This document shows, one piece after another, positions 55,841 to 64,000 of a stretch of DNA of 64,000 bases; positions within the stretch are counted from its first letter, which is position 1; each line of letters starts with the position of its first letter. The notes beneath the pieces were generated by a model, which worked only from the letters and a program-made list of their open reading frames with translations, had not been told where the DNA came from and made no database searches. A program made the translations under genes and the position numbers. Origin of the DNA: Clostridium fallax (lineage in GTDB: Bacteria; Bacillota; Clostridia; Clostridiales; Clostridiaceae); contig NZ_FQVM01000014.1 in assembly GCF_900129365.1 (NCBI RefSeq), positions 1-64,000 on the forward strand, written 5' to 3'.

Positions 55841-55852
55841 AATTATTATAAT

Positions 55853-56779
55853 TTAATAAACTCTACTTTTCAACCAAGATAAAATATCCTCTATAACCTG
55901 ATCCTTATTATATTCGTTAAGCATTTCATGTCTTCCATTTTTATATAATTTAAATTCAACATCCTTTATTTCTAAATCTTTATAAATATTATAAAGATTA
56001 AGTATTCCCTTACCAAAATTACCTACAGGGTCTTCTTCTCCTGCAAAAATATATATTGGAAGATTCTTAGGTATTTTATTTAAATTTTTTTTATTATGAA
56101 TATCTTCAAATCCATTAAATAAATCATAATAAAAAGATGATGTACAAGTAAATCCACAATACTTATTATCTATGTATTTATCTACTTCTTCATCAACACT
56201 ACATATCCAGTCATAACTAGTTCTAACAGGATTAAAATGCTTGTTAAAGCTTCCAAAGGATAGTTTTTCTAATTTACTACTTATATTTTTTCTTCCTTTT
56301 CTATTCATTTCAAATTTAGCTATAGCTTTCCCTAATTTAACTAGAGGACTTGGTTTTCCATTAGTTCCTGATAAAATAACTGCTTTTATTTCACTTCCAT
56401 AAAGTTCTATATATCTTTGACTTAAAAAGGAACCCATACTATGACCAAATAAAATTATAGGTAAATCTTTATTTTCTTCTTTTATTATATCTGTTAATTC
56501 CTTTATATCATTAAGCATCCAATTAAAGCCATCATCATCTGCAATATATCCCAAAAGATTCTTTTTAGCTGTAAATCCATGACCTCTATGATCATGACCA
56601 TATACAATATATCCATCTTTACATAACTTTTCTGCAAAATAATCATATCTAGTTATATTTTCAGCCATTCCATGTACAAGCTGAATTACACCTTTCATTT
56701 CTATATCATTATCTGGAGTCCATTTATAACAATTTATCTCTAAATCTTCTTTATCTTTAAATTTAAAGTTTTTTCTCAT
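55853..56779 (-). CDS. Alpha/beta hydrolase, lysophospholipase/monoacylglycerol lipase type
   Basis: 308 residues. Seen: HGMAENITRYDYFAEKL near residue 40 (oxyanion region), DHRGHG near residue 67, nucleophile Ser in LFGHSMGSFLSQRY near residue 112, Asp in IFAGEEDPVGNFG near residue 250 and His in YKNGRHEMLNEYN near residue 282. The arrangement is that of the serine aminopeptidase S33/Hydrolase_4 group. No signal peptide. ATG 56779 is chosen because GAGGTGA is seven bases upstream; an in-frame GTG three codons earlier overlaps it. Substrate is likely a lipid ester (inference). Confidence 0.9.
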   Translation of the reverse strand: MRKNFKFKDKEDLEINCYKWTPDNDIEMKGVIQLVHGMAENITRYDYFAEKLCKDGYIVYGHDHRGHGFTAKKNLLGYIADDDGFNWMLNDIKELTDIIKEENKDLPIILFGHSMGSFLSQRYIELYGSEIKAVILSGTNGKPSPLVKLGKAIAKFEMNRKGRKNISSKLEKLSFGSFNKHFNPVRTSYDWICSVDEEVDKYIDNKYCGFTCTSSFYYDLFNGFEDIHNKKNLNKIPKNLPIYIFAGEEDPVGNFGKGILNLYNIYKDLEIKDVEFKLYKNGRHEMLNEYNKDQVIEDILSWLKSRVY

Positions 56780-56851
56780 TAATTTCACCTCTATACGATG
56801 TTATTGCCTTTAAAAATATTATACAATTTTAATATAGATTTATACAATTAC

Positions 56852-57436
56852 TTATTTAAACTTAAACTTTATATAATTTTCAAAGTGCTCCTTCCATTCC
56901 TTCGCTAGCTTCTTATCTTTTTTGTAAATTGTTTTTAAAAACTTATCTAATACATTAAGATTTTTTAAGCCCTTCATTAAATGCCTTGGAAATCCTACCA
57001 CTTTCTTATAATTATTTTTAGGATCTATAATTTTTATTTTATCCTTTGATACATATATATCCTTACATCTTATATCTATCCTTCTAAACTTTAATTTTTT
57101 AAACTCCATAAGCATATAATAAAGCTTTAAAGCAAGTTCTTTTGATAATCCATTAATTTTAATATAATCATCTAGTCTTTCACCTTTTACATATTCTCTT
57201 ACTATATAGTTAGTATTCGCTTCATAAACCTTTGGAAAGTACTTAGATCCCTTAGTTTTTGTTAAAATATAAAGCTCATCTCTCCATATTTTTTCTTCCC
57301 TAAATATTTTTAGAATTCTATTATTAGGAAGTAAAAAAACTATTCCTTCATGACCTTCTGCTAGTAATTTACCTTTTTTTAAATCTTTTTCTAAATCATT
57401 TGAAAGCTCTACACTATAATCCCAATGTCTAACCAT
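56852..57436 (-). CDS. Small protein kinase-like protein (YrzF type)
   Basis: 194 residues, a minimal protein kinase-like fold. Seen: a glycine-loop-like segment LLAEGHEGIVFLL, the Lys in RILKIF, hinge YIVREYVKGERLDDYI near residue 88, a catalytic loop RIDIRCKDIYVS in which the usual HxD-N pair is degraded, and a DPK in place of DFG. Known: RIO/YrzF-like small kinases occur in Firmicutes with unclear targets. ATG 57436 has TGGAG seven bases upstream; an ATG four codons earlier has none. Alternatively it is a kinase-fold pseudokinase. Single-gene unit between an alpha/beta hydrolase and ldh. Confidence 0.7.
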   Translation of the reverse strand: MVRHWDYSVELSNDLEKDLKKGKLLAEGHEGIVFLLPNNRILKIFREEKIWRDELYILTKTKGSKYFPKVYEANTNYIVREYVKGERLDDYIKINGLSKELALKLYYMLMEFKKLKFRRIDIRCKDIYVSKDKIKIIDPKNNYKKVVGFPRHLMKGLKNLNVLDKFLKTIYKKDKKLAKEWKEHFENYIKFKFK

Positions 57437-57509
57437 ATAAAACTCCATTAAATTATTCTTATTAATTTATATTTTATATAAAGATTATAAAGAACTTTTT
57501 CATATATAA

Positions 57510-57550
57510 AAAATAAGATAGAATAAAAATTTAATTTTATTCTATCTTAA
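57510..57550 (-). terminator. Terminator of ldh
   Basis: AAGATAGAATAAAA pairs perfectly with TTTTATTCTATCTT (57515-57548); the minus strand continues in a T-rich tail. Confidence 0.8.
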
Positions 57551-57569
57551 ATTAAGTTTCTTTTAAATA

Positions 57570-58514
57570 TTATTTATTATTTTTAGAAACATCATTATAT
57601 ACTTCTTTTAAGATTTTAACAGATTCCTCTAACTTTTCTTTTTCCTCTTTTTTTAGTTCTATTTCTAAGATTTTCTCTATACCATGTTCTGATACTATAG
57701 ATGGAACTCCAATATAAACATCATCTAATCCGTATTGTCCTTCTAAGTGAGATGATACAGTTAAAATTGATTTTTCATTTCCTGCAATAGCTTCACATAT
57801 TCTTGTAACTGCAACTGCTATAGCATAATAAGTAGCTCCTTTTTTTGCTATAACCTCATAAGCAGAATTCTTAACATCATTTTCTATTATATCTTCAATA
57901 TCTTTATCCCAATCTAAAGATAATTGTTCACAGCATTCTTTTATTGGTATATTAGAAACTCTTGTAGAACTCCAAGTAACCAATTCTGAATCTCCATGCT
58001 CTCCTATTACATAAGAGTGAATATTTCTTCCATCAACTCCTACATATTTTCCAAGCAAAGATTTTAATCTTGCAGTATCTAAAACTGTTCCTGAGCCTAT
58101 AACTCTATGAGCTGGTAGTCCTGATAATTTATATGTTATTTGAGTTAATACATCAACAGGATTTGCTACAACTAAAAATATAGCATTAGGGCTTAACTTT
58201 GCAAGCTTTGGTACAAAACCGCTAAAAATTTTATAGTTTTTATCTACTAAATCTAATCTAGTTTCTCCTGGTTTTTGAGCTGCACCTGCTGTTATTATAA
58301 CTATATCTGAATTTTTAGTATCTTCAATACTACCTACAGTAACTTCTACAGGTTTTAAAAGTGAGCTACCATGCATTAAATCTAGTACCTCTCCCATTGC
58401 CTTATCATTATTTATATCATTAATAACTAGTTTTGATGATAATCCTTTTTGTAGTAGTGAAAAAGCTGTTGTTGCTCCTACAGCACCAGCACCTATAATT
58501 GATATTTTATTCAT
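57570..58514 (-). CDS. ldh: L-lactate dehydrogenase
   Basis: 314 residues. Reduces pyruvate to lactate with NADH in fermentation. Seen: the NAD-binding GAGAVGATTAF at residue 8, the substrate loop AQKPGETRLDLV near residue 84 with Gln and Arg that distinguish lactate from malate dehydrogenases, and the catalytic His in IGEHGDSELVTWSS near residue 178. GGAG precedes the ATG. Known: many Firmicutes enzymes are activated by fructose 1,6-bisphosphate; I cannot tell here. Single-gene unit. Confidence 0.96.
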   Translation of the reverse strand: MNKISIIGAGAVGATTAFSLLQKGLSSKLVINDINNDKAMGEVLDLMHGSSLLKPVEVTVGSIEDTKNSDIVIITAGAAQKPGETRLDLVDKNYKIFSGFVPKLAKLSPNAIFLVVANPVDVLTQITYKLSGLPAHRVIGSGTVLDTARLKSLLGKYVGVDGRNIHSYVIGEHGDSELVTWSSTRVSNIPIKECCEQLSLDWDKDIEDIIENDVKNSAYEVIAKKGATYYAIAVAVTRICEAIAGNEKSILTVSSHLEGQYGLDDVYIGVPSIVSEHGIEKILEIELKKEEKEKLEESVKILKEVYNDVSKNNK

Positions 58515-58609
58515 CTTAAGCTTCTCCTTTTACTAAAAATTTCATTTGATTAATTTAATTATATATTTTTATCCCTTATTTGACAAGTTTTATTAATTAA
58601 TAACATTTA

Positions 58610-59176
58610 TTAACTAATTGCTTTTATATATTTATTTCTGTATAAAAATTTATATATTTTATAATTAGTATTAACCTTTTTAACATATTTATCCGTTTCT
58701 TTAAAAGGAATATAATGAAGATCTTTCCCATTTTTAGAATATTGATTATCTTTTAGCCACTGATTTACTTTTCCTCTTCCACCATTGTAAGCTGCTAAAA
58801 CTAAGTCTTTATCACCAAACTCTTTTTTTAAATTATCTAAATACCAACAACCCATTCTTACATTAAATTCTGGATTTTTTAACATATCTTTATTATAATC
58901 AGTAATTCCCATTTGTTCCGCTGCCCATTTTGCTGTTGGATCAGTAATTTGCATTAAACCTTGTGCATCTTTATGAGATGCAGCATTAGAATTAAAATTA
59001 CTTTCTGCTTTAATTACAGATAAAACAAATAAGGGATCAAGATTATATTCTTTGCTATATTTATTGACTATATCACCATATTTATAAGGATACATATAAC
59101 CATATAGAACTTTTATAGAACCAAATATGATAATAACTATAAATACTAATGTTACTATAAGCTTTTTTAACTTCAT
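58610..59176 (-). CDS. Lytic transglycosylase (SLT domain)
   Basis: 188 residues. Cuts glycan strands between MurNAc and GlcNAc outside the membrane. Seen: an N-terminal transmembrane anchor or signal (about residues 5-22), then the SLT fold with catalytic Glu in SVIKAESNFNSNAASHKDA near residue 57, GLMQITDPTAKWAA near residue 73 and VLAAYNGGRGKVNQWL near residue 122. ATG 59176 is chosen because GGAG is six bases upstream; an in-frame TTG earlier lacks it. It lies 17 bases after coaE, in the polA-coaE-transglycosylase run. Confidence 0.94.
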   Translation of the reverse strand: MKLKKLIVTLVFIVIIIFGSIKVLYGYMYPYKYGDIVNKYSKEYNLDPLFVLSVIKAESNFNSNAASHKDAQGLMQITDPTAKWAAEQMGITDYNKDMLKNPEFNVRMGCWYLDNLKKEFGDKDLVLAAYNGGRGKVNQWLKDNQYSKNGKDLHYIPFKETDKYVKKVNTNYKIYKFLYRNKYIKAIS

Positions 59177-59193
59177 ATTAATCTCCAATCATA

Positions 59194-59793
59194 TTACTTA
59201 TACATATTTAAAATATCTATAATATCATCTACTTGTTTCTTAGTTTCAATTAAGCTACCACCATTGTCTATTATAAAATTAGCAAAATCTTTTTTCCTAT
59301 CTAAAGATAGTTGAGAATTTATTCTGTTTATAGCTTCTCCTTGAGTTAACTTATCTCTTTCCTTTAATCTTGTAAGCTGAACTTTATTATCAACCCAAAC
59401 TAAAATAATATAATCCATATCCTCGTTTAATTTTGTTTCTATTAAAGTAGGAGCATCTAAAATAACTACCTTTTCTCCTGCTTTTTCAAAATTATCAAAT
59501 TCATTAAAGATTTCTTTTTTTATATAAGGAATTATTATATTTTCATATTTAACTCTTTCTTTTGGAAACCTAAATATGTGATTTCCAAATTCTTTTCTTC
59601 TAAATTCTCCTCTCCAATCAAAGAAATTGTCTCCAAAATTCATTCTAACCTTATCTAATATTTCAGGATATTTCTTTAAAACCTCCCGTGCAATGATGTC
59701 AGCATCAATTAGTGGAAAGTTTGCTGATTTAAACATTAAAGAAACTGTACTTTTACCTGATCCAATTCCACCAGTTAAGCCGATTTTAATCAT
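59194..59793 (-). CDS. coaE: Dephospho-CoA kinase
   Basis: 199 residues. Last step of coenzyme A synthesis, phosphorylating the 3'-OH of dephospho-CoA. Seen: P-loop GLTGGIGSGKST at residues 5-16, the acidic DADIIAREV near residue 30 that binds substrate, and LIETKLNEDMDYIILVWV with the lid Arg region RLKERDKLT downstream. AGGAGG precedes the ATG. It lies 10 bases after polA, a gene order common in Firmicutes. Confidence 0.96.
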   Translation of the reverse strand: MIKIGLTGGIGSGKSTVSLMFKSANFPLIDADIIAREVLKKYPEILDKVRMNFGDNFFDWRGEFRRKEFGNHIFRFPKERVKYENIIIPYIKKEIFNEFDNFEKAGEKVVILDAPTLIETKLNEDMDYIILVWVDNKVQLTRLKERDKLTQGEAINRINSQLSLDRKKDFANFIIDNGGSLIETKKQVDDIIDILNMYK

Positions 59794-59803
59794 TTTTCCC
59801 CTC

Positions 59804-62404
59804 CTATTTTACATCATACCAAGTATTTCCTGTATTTATGTCTACTTCTAATGGTACGTTTAATTTAATTACATTTTCCATTTCTTCTTTAACTAAATCT
59901 CTTACTTCTTCTAATTCTTCTTTAACTACATTTAATATTAATTCATCGTGAACTTGAAGTATAATTTTACTTTTTAATGATTTTTCATTTAGTCTCTTAT
60001 ACACATTAACCATAGCAAGCTTTATTATATCTGCCGCACTTCCTTGAATAGGTGCATTCATAGCAAGCCTTTCTCCAAAAGCTTTTACCATTTTATTTGA
60101 AGCTGTAATTTCCGGAATGAATCTTCTTCTATTCATAATAGTTTTAACATATCCATTATCTTTAGCTTCCACTAATATGTCTTTAAGATATTTCTTTATA
60201 TTAGGATATCTATCAAAATATATATCCATATACTCTTTTGCTTCTTTTCTTGTTATATTAAGATCTTGAGCCAAACTAAAATCACTAATTCCATATACTA
60301 TTCCAAAGTTTACCGCCTTTGCTCCACTTCTCATTTCCTTTGTAACTTCATCTATAGGTACATTAAAAACCTCTGATGCAGTTTTTGTATGGATATCTGA
60401 ATGATGCTTAAAAGCATTTATCATATTTTCATCTTTAGCTATATCTGCAAGTACTCTAAGTTCTATTTGAGAATAGTCTGCTGATAAAATAACATCATCT
60501 TTCTCCCTAGGTATAAATACCTTTCTTATCTCTCTTCCCATTTCATATTTAATAGGAATATTTTGAAGATTAGGTTCTGTTGATGATAATCTTCCCGTAG
60601 TTGTAACAGTTTGATTAAAGTTTGAATGAATGCATCCATCTTTATCTATTACAGCACTTAATCCTTCTATATAAGTTGAATAAATTTTAGATAACTGCCT
60701 AAAGTAAGTTATTTTATTTATTATAGGATGCTTATCTGATAATTTTTCTAGAACTTCAGCATTAGTTGAATATCCAGTTTTTGTTTTCTTTATAACCGGA
60801 AGGTCTAACTTTTCAAAAAGTATTTTTCCAAGTTGTTTTGGTGAATTTATATTAAAACTTTCATCAGCTAAAGTGAAAATTTCTTTTTCAGTTTTCTCAA
60901 GCTCATCTTTAAATTTTACCCTAAGCTCATTTAACATATTTTCATTGACTTTAAATCCTAACTGTTCCATAGAAGATAAAACCTCTGCTAAAGGTAACTC
61001 TACATTAAACAGCAAATCTTCCATAGAATCTTTCTTTATCTTTTTATATAAACACTCATAAAGATCATTTAAATAGGAATTAAGTTTAATTAAAATCTCC
61101 TCATCTTCACCTTTTGGATCTTTTCCTAAGTATTCATTTACTAAGGTTATCAATGGATACTTGCCCTTTGATGAATCTAATAAATATGCTGCAATTGCAG
61201 TATCAAAATATAGATTTTTAAGGTTTATATTTTCTTTTCTTAATGCTGTTAAAGCATTCTTTATATTATTAGAAATTTTCTTTATGTCCTGATTTTCTAA
61301 TATACCTTTTATTAGAGAAAATACTTCTTTATCTTCTTTTAATGTTTCATAAGAAATTATATAATTTTCATTCTCTATAGATATAAAAATATCTTCTATA
61401 GATAATTTTGAATACACCTCTTCATCTTTTAAATTAAAAGTTATAAATATTTTATCCTTTATAGAATCTTCTAAATTCTTAATATCTGAATAACTTTTAA
61501 CTTTTGTATATTGAATTGACTGATCTTCTATTGAATCTTCTTCTAATTCAAGCTTTTTTAATACTGTTGGCATTTGTAATTTAAATAAAAGTTTTCTTAA
61601 TCCATCTATATCAAAATTATCTTGAGATTTTATCTCGTCTAAAGAAAATTCAACAGGAACATCTGTTTTTATGGTTGCTAATTTTTTTGAAAATATAGCT
61701 TGCTCACTATATTCTGTAAGGTTCTCTTTAAGCTTTTTACCACTTATATTATCTATATTACTTAAAACACCCTCTACAGATCCATATTCTTTTATAAGTT
61801 TATAAGCAGTTTTTTCTCCTATACCAGGAACTCCTGGAATATTATCTGATTTATCACCCATAAGTCCCTTAACATCTATAAATTCTGTAGGAGTTACTCC
61901 ATATTCCTCTATCATTGCATTTTTATCGTAAACTTCTGTTTCTGTTACTCCTTTTTTAGTAAGGACTATTTTTATATTATCAGAAGCTAATTGAAGAGCA
62001 TCTCTATCTCCTGTTACTATATAAACTTCTATATTATTTTTTTCTGCATACTTGGCAACAGTACCAATTAAATCATCTGCCTCAAAGCCATCCATTTCAA
62101 AAATTGAAATGCTTAAAAGATTTAGCATTTCTTTTACAATAGGGAATTGCTCTCCTAGCTCATCTGGCATTTTCTTTCTTCCAGCTTTATAGTCTTTATA
62201 TTCTATGTGTCTAAAAGTCTTAGCTTTCCTATCAAATGTTGCAACTATATAATCTGGTTTTATATCCTCTTTCATCTTTAGAAGCATATTAGTAAATCCA
62301 TATACTGCATTTGTATAAATTCCCTCACTAGTTGAAAGTAATGGAATTGCATAAAAGGCTCTATTCATTAAACTGTTTCCATCTAATATAAGTAATCTCT
62401 CCAA
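59804..62404 (-). CDS. polA: DNA polymerase I
   Basis: 866 residues. Gap filling and primer removal. Seen: N-terminal 5'-3' exonuclease (about 1-290) with DGNSLMNRAFYA and VKGLMGDKSDNIPGVPG; a central 3'-5' exonuclease-like region (about 300-460) where the usual DxE catalytic residues are missing, as in Bacillus; and a C-terminal polymerase with motif A DYSQIELRVLA near residue 650, motif B RSGAKAVNFGIVYG near residue 700 and motif C QVHDELIL near residue 825. The start is TTG, five bases after GGAGGAG; an in-frame ATG would cut the exonuclease fold. First of polA-coaE-transglycosylase. Confidence 0.97.
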   Translation of the reverse strand: MERLLILDGNSLMNRAFYAIPLLSTSEGIYTNAVYGFTNMLLKMKEDIKPDYIVATFDRKAKTFRHIEYKDYKAGRKKMPDELGEQFPIVKEMLNLLSISIFEMDGFEADDLIGTVAKYAEKNNIEVYIVTGDRDALQLASDNIKIVLTKKGVTETEVYDKNAMIEEYGVTPTEFIDVKGLMGDKSDNIPGVPGIGEKTAYKLIKEYGSVEGVLSNIDNISGKKLKENLTEYSEQAIFSKKLATIKTDVPVEFSLDEIKSQDNFDIDGLRKLLFKLQMPTVLKKLELEEDSIEDQSIQYTKVKSYSDIKNLEDSIKDKIFITFNLKDEEVYSKLSIEDIFISIENENYIISYETLKEDKEVFSLIKGILENQDIKKISNNIKNALTALRKENINLKNLYFDTAIAAYLLDSSKGKYPLITLVNEYLGKDPKGEDEEILIKLNSYLNDLYECLYKKIKKDSMEDLLFNVELPLAEVLSSMEQLGFKVNENMLNELRVKFKDELEKTEKEIFTLADESFNINSPKQLGKILFEKLDLPVIKKTKTGYSTNAEVLEKLSDKHPIINKITYFRQLSKIYSTYIEGLSAVIDKDGCIHSNFNQTVTTTGRLSSTEPNLQNIPIKYEMGREIRKVFIPREKDDVILSADYSQIELRVLADIAKDENMINAFKHHSDIHTKTASEVFNVPIDEVTKEMRSGAKAVNFGIVYGISDFSLAQDLNITRKEAKEYMDIYFDRYPNIKKYLKDILVEAKDNGYVKTIMNRRRFIPEITASNKMVKAFGERLAMNAPIQGSAADIIKLAMVNVYKRLNEKSLKSKIILQVHDELILNVVKEELEEVRDLVKEEMENVIKLNVPLEVDINTGNTWYDVK

Positions 62405-62418
62405 AGTATCTCCTCCAG

Positions 62419-63564
62419 TTAATAAAGAGTTGAAAGGAATCTATAAAGATTTGACTTTATTTCCTCCAGTTCATCCCCTCCAAATTTTTGTAAAAATTCT
62501 TTTAATATTTCAAAAGCACATATATTTTCAATTACCACCGCTGCTGGTACTACTGCACAAACATCAGATCTTTCATATCTACTTTCCACATTAAATTTAT
62601 TGACTAAATCTACAGACCTTATACCACCTTTTATTGACGGTATAGGTTTCATAAGAGCTGTAAATTCTATGTTTTCTCCATTTGAAACACCAGCTTCTAT
62701 ACCACCTGCATTATTGGTATCTCTTATTATTTTACCATTTTCATAAAAAATCTCATCTTGAAAATTCTTTCCTAAAAGAGATAAATCATTTATTCTACCA
62801 AAGGAAATAGACTTTATTCCTTGAAGAGACATAATTCCCTTGCTTATTATAGCATCTAGCTTTCTATCCCACTGTGAATAACTTCCAAGGCCTAAGGGAA
62901 CACCTTTTATTGATACAAAAATTGTACCTCCTATAGTATTTCCTTCCTCCTTGCATCTATCAATTAATTCCTTTGCCCTATTTTCACAATGCTTATCAAA
63001 AATACTAACCTGACTTTTTAAAACTTTTTCCCAAACTTCCTCTTTATATAAATCACAATCTATATCATAAACTTCACCTATAGATTTTACTTTACTTCTT
63101 ATTTCTATATTAAAATTATTAAGTACTTGTTTACAAAAAGCTCCTACTGCTGTTCTTATAGCAGTTTCTCTTGCTGATGTTCTCTCTATAACATCTCTTA
63201 TATCACCGGTTCTATACTTATAAAATCCTACTAAATCTCCATGACCAGGTCTTGCATTTTTTATTATTTCTTCTTCCTTTGGCTCTCTTTTAAAAAACTC
63301 TTTCCAATTATCATAATCTTTATTATAAATAACTAAGGTTACGGGATTTCCTGTGGTTTTGTTTCCTCTAAGTCCAGACCATATTTCAACTTTATCACTT
63401 TCTATGGCCATTCTTTTTCCTCTTCCATAACCTTTTTGTCTTCTAGATAATTCTTCATTTATTTTCTCAATATTTATTTCACAATTTGAAGGAATACCTT
63501 CCAATATAGCTACTAATCCCTTGCCATGAGATTCTCCTCCATCTAAGAATCTTAGCATCCTCAT
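62419..63564 (-). CDS. aroC: Chorismate synthase
   Basis: 381 residues. Makes chorismate from EPSP using reduced FMN in the shikimate pathway. Seen: FLDGGESHGKGLVAILEGIP at the N-terminus with the conserved His, RRQKGYGRGKRM near residue 40, RPGHGDLVGFYKY and ERTSARETAIRTAVGAFCKQ near residue 130, and the C-terminal segment RYERSDVCAVVPAAVVIEN. GGAAGG precedes the ATG. It lies 14 bases before polA, so the two may share a transcript, an uncommon pairing. No other aro genes are in the window. Confidence 0.97.
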   Translation of the reverse strand: MRMLRFLDGGESHGKGLVAILEGIPSNCEINIEKINEELSRRQKGYGRGKRMAIESDKVEIWSGLRGNKTTGNPVTLVIYNKDYDNWKEFFKREPKEEEIIKNARPGHGDLVGFYKYRTGDIRDVIERTSARETAIRTAVGAFCKQVLNNFNIEIRSKVKSIGEVYDIDCDLYKEEVWEKVLKSQVSIFDKHCENRAKELIDRCKEEGNTIGGTIFVSIKGVPLGLGSYSQWDRKLDAIISKGIMSLQGIKSISFGRINDLSLLGKNFQDEIFYENGKIIRDTNNAGGIEAGVSNGENIEFTALMKPIPSIKGGIRSVDLVNKFNVESRYERSDVCAVVPAAVVIENICAFEILKEFLQKFGGDELEEIKSNLYRFLSTLY

Positions 63565-63788
63565 CTTCCTTCCTTTGTATTAATAATGATTACATTATAA
63601 TATAACATACCCTTTAATTAAATCATAATTTTCTGTCTTAAAAAATAAAATTTTTATTAAATTATAAAATTAATTCTTTAAAATTTAATACTTATTGTAA
63701 CTTAGTAAACTTTATTATAAACCAATATATTTTTATATGATTATTTATAAATACAGAGTTTAATTTTTATTTCTCTATATTATTAATT
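63565..63788. other. Intergenic region upstream of aroC
   Basis: AT-rich DNA that must hold the aroC promoter. I do not see a promoter strong enough to call, nor an RNA gene. Confidence 0.35.
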
Positions 63789-63831
63789 AAAAAAGTCATA
63801 GATTAAAGATACTAATCTATGACTTTTTTAA
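63789..63831 (-). terminator. Terminator of the glutaminase gene
   Basis: AAAAAAGTCATAGATTA pairs with TAATCTATGACTTTTTT across a 7-base loop; T-run on the minus strand. Confidence 0.88.
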
Positions 63832-63899
63832 ATTTATTTTTAATTTTTTATATTAATATCTTAAAAATATTCAAATATATATTATTATATCCTGTTAAA

Positions 63900-64000
63900 T
63901 TAAAATATACTTAAATCTAATTCTTCTGACAAATCCTTAAGTAAGTGTATTCCAGCTATACTATTTCCCTTTTCATCTAGAGCTGGACCAAAAACTCCTA
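63900..64000 (-). CDS. glsA: Glutaminase, C-terminal end only
   Basis: Only the last 33 codons are in the window; the gene runs off the right edge. Seen: GVFGPALDEKGNSIAGI followed by HLLKDLSEELDLSIF and a TAA stop, which matches the conserved C-terminus of GlsA-type glutaminases (GPALDxxGNSxxG). These hydrolyse glutamine to glutamate and ammonia. A terminator follows 70 bases later. The call rests on a short segment but the motif is distinctive. Confidence 0.8.
   Translation of the reverse strand, partial: GVFGPALDEKGNSIAGIHLLKDLSEELDLSIF

Noticed and set aside
1..64000. CRISPR array, tRNA or rRNA genes, insertion sequences or prophage
   Set aside because: No regularly spaced repeats, no tRNA- or rRNA-like stretches, no transposase, integrase or phage genes were seen on either strand.

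Overview
The window is very AT-rich, with short intergenic gaps, strong AGGAGG-type ribosome binding sites, hairpin-plus-U-tract terminators after most transcription units, and a T-box ahead of argS. Its gene content is that of a fermentative anaerobe: pyruvate formate-lyase and its activase, lactate dehydrogenase, rubredoxin, a PTS glucose-type permease and an NADH-coupled PyrD/PyrK pair. This points to Clostridium sensu stricto, most likely near C. perfringens. The assignment comes from recognition, not from a search. It looks like ordinary chromosome. I found no rRNA, tRNA, prophage, insertion sequence or CRISPR array.

Layout. 1-2.6 kb: a partial RNase H-like exonuclease gene and T-box-controlled argS. 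2.8-11.4 kb: a Ppx/GppA-HD protein, an EamA transporter, a four-gene envelope operon (phosphodiester glycosidase-like protein, membrane-anchored propeller-like protein, site-2 protease, DUF3892 protein), a PIN-PhoH ATPase and an LCP ligase. 11.5-13.7 kb: arginase, a DEDDh exonuclease and rubredoxin. 13.8-16.8 kb: pflB-pflA. 17.0-23.0 kb: the pyrimidine operon pyrB-I-C-F-K-D-E behind a PyrR-type attenuator. 23-28.7 kb: a beta-lactamase-fold protein lacking the usual catalytic serine, a phosphofructokinase, a broken tyrosine phosphatase gene, uppP and manA.

29.1-41 kb: a membrane protein of unknown function upstream of murT-gatD (lipid II amidation), a D,D-carboxypeptidase, a flavin reductase-like protein, ppaX, a TPR protein, lrgA-lrgB, a type III topoisomerase and an amidohydrolase. 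41-46.2 kb: two tandem paralogous peptide-binding lipoproteins and a TspO protein. 46.3-52.5 kb: an OmpR-type two-component system, converging on two overlapping histidine kinase genes that have no response regulator beside them. 52.7-64 kb: a PTS IICBA permease, TPR protein, alpha/beta hydrolase, kinase-like protein, ldh, lytic transglycosylase, coaE, polA, aroC and the 3' end of a glutaminase gene.

Cell-envelope functions recur: UppP recycles the lipid carrier, MurT/GatD amidate lipid II, the DacF-like enzyme trims stem peptides, LCP attaches wall polymers, the transglycosylase cuts glycan and LrgAB modulates autolysis. The most unusual signal is in the leaders of the two peptide-binding protein genes. 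In both, a strong Shine-Dalgarno sequence lies almost 50 nt from the start codon, and an 11-bp hairpin fills the gap. The two hairpins have different sequences but the same geometry, which suggests selection on the RNA fold.
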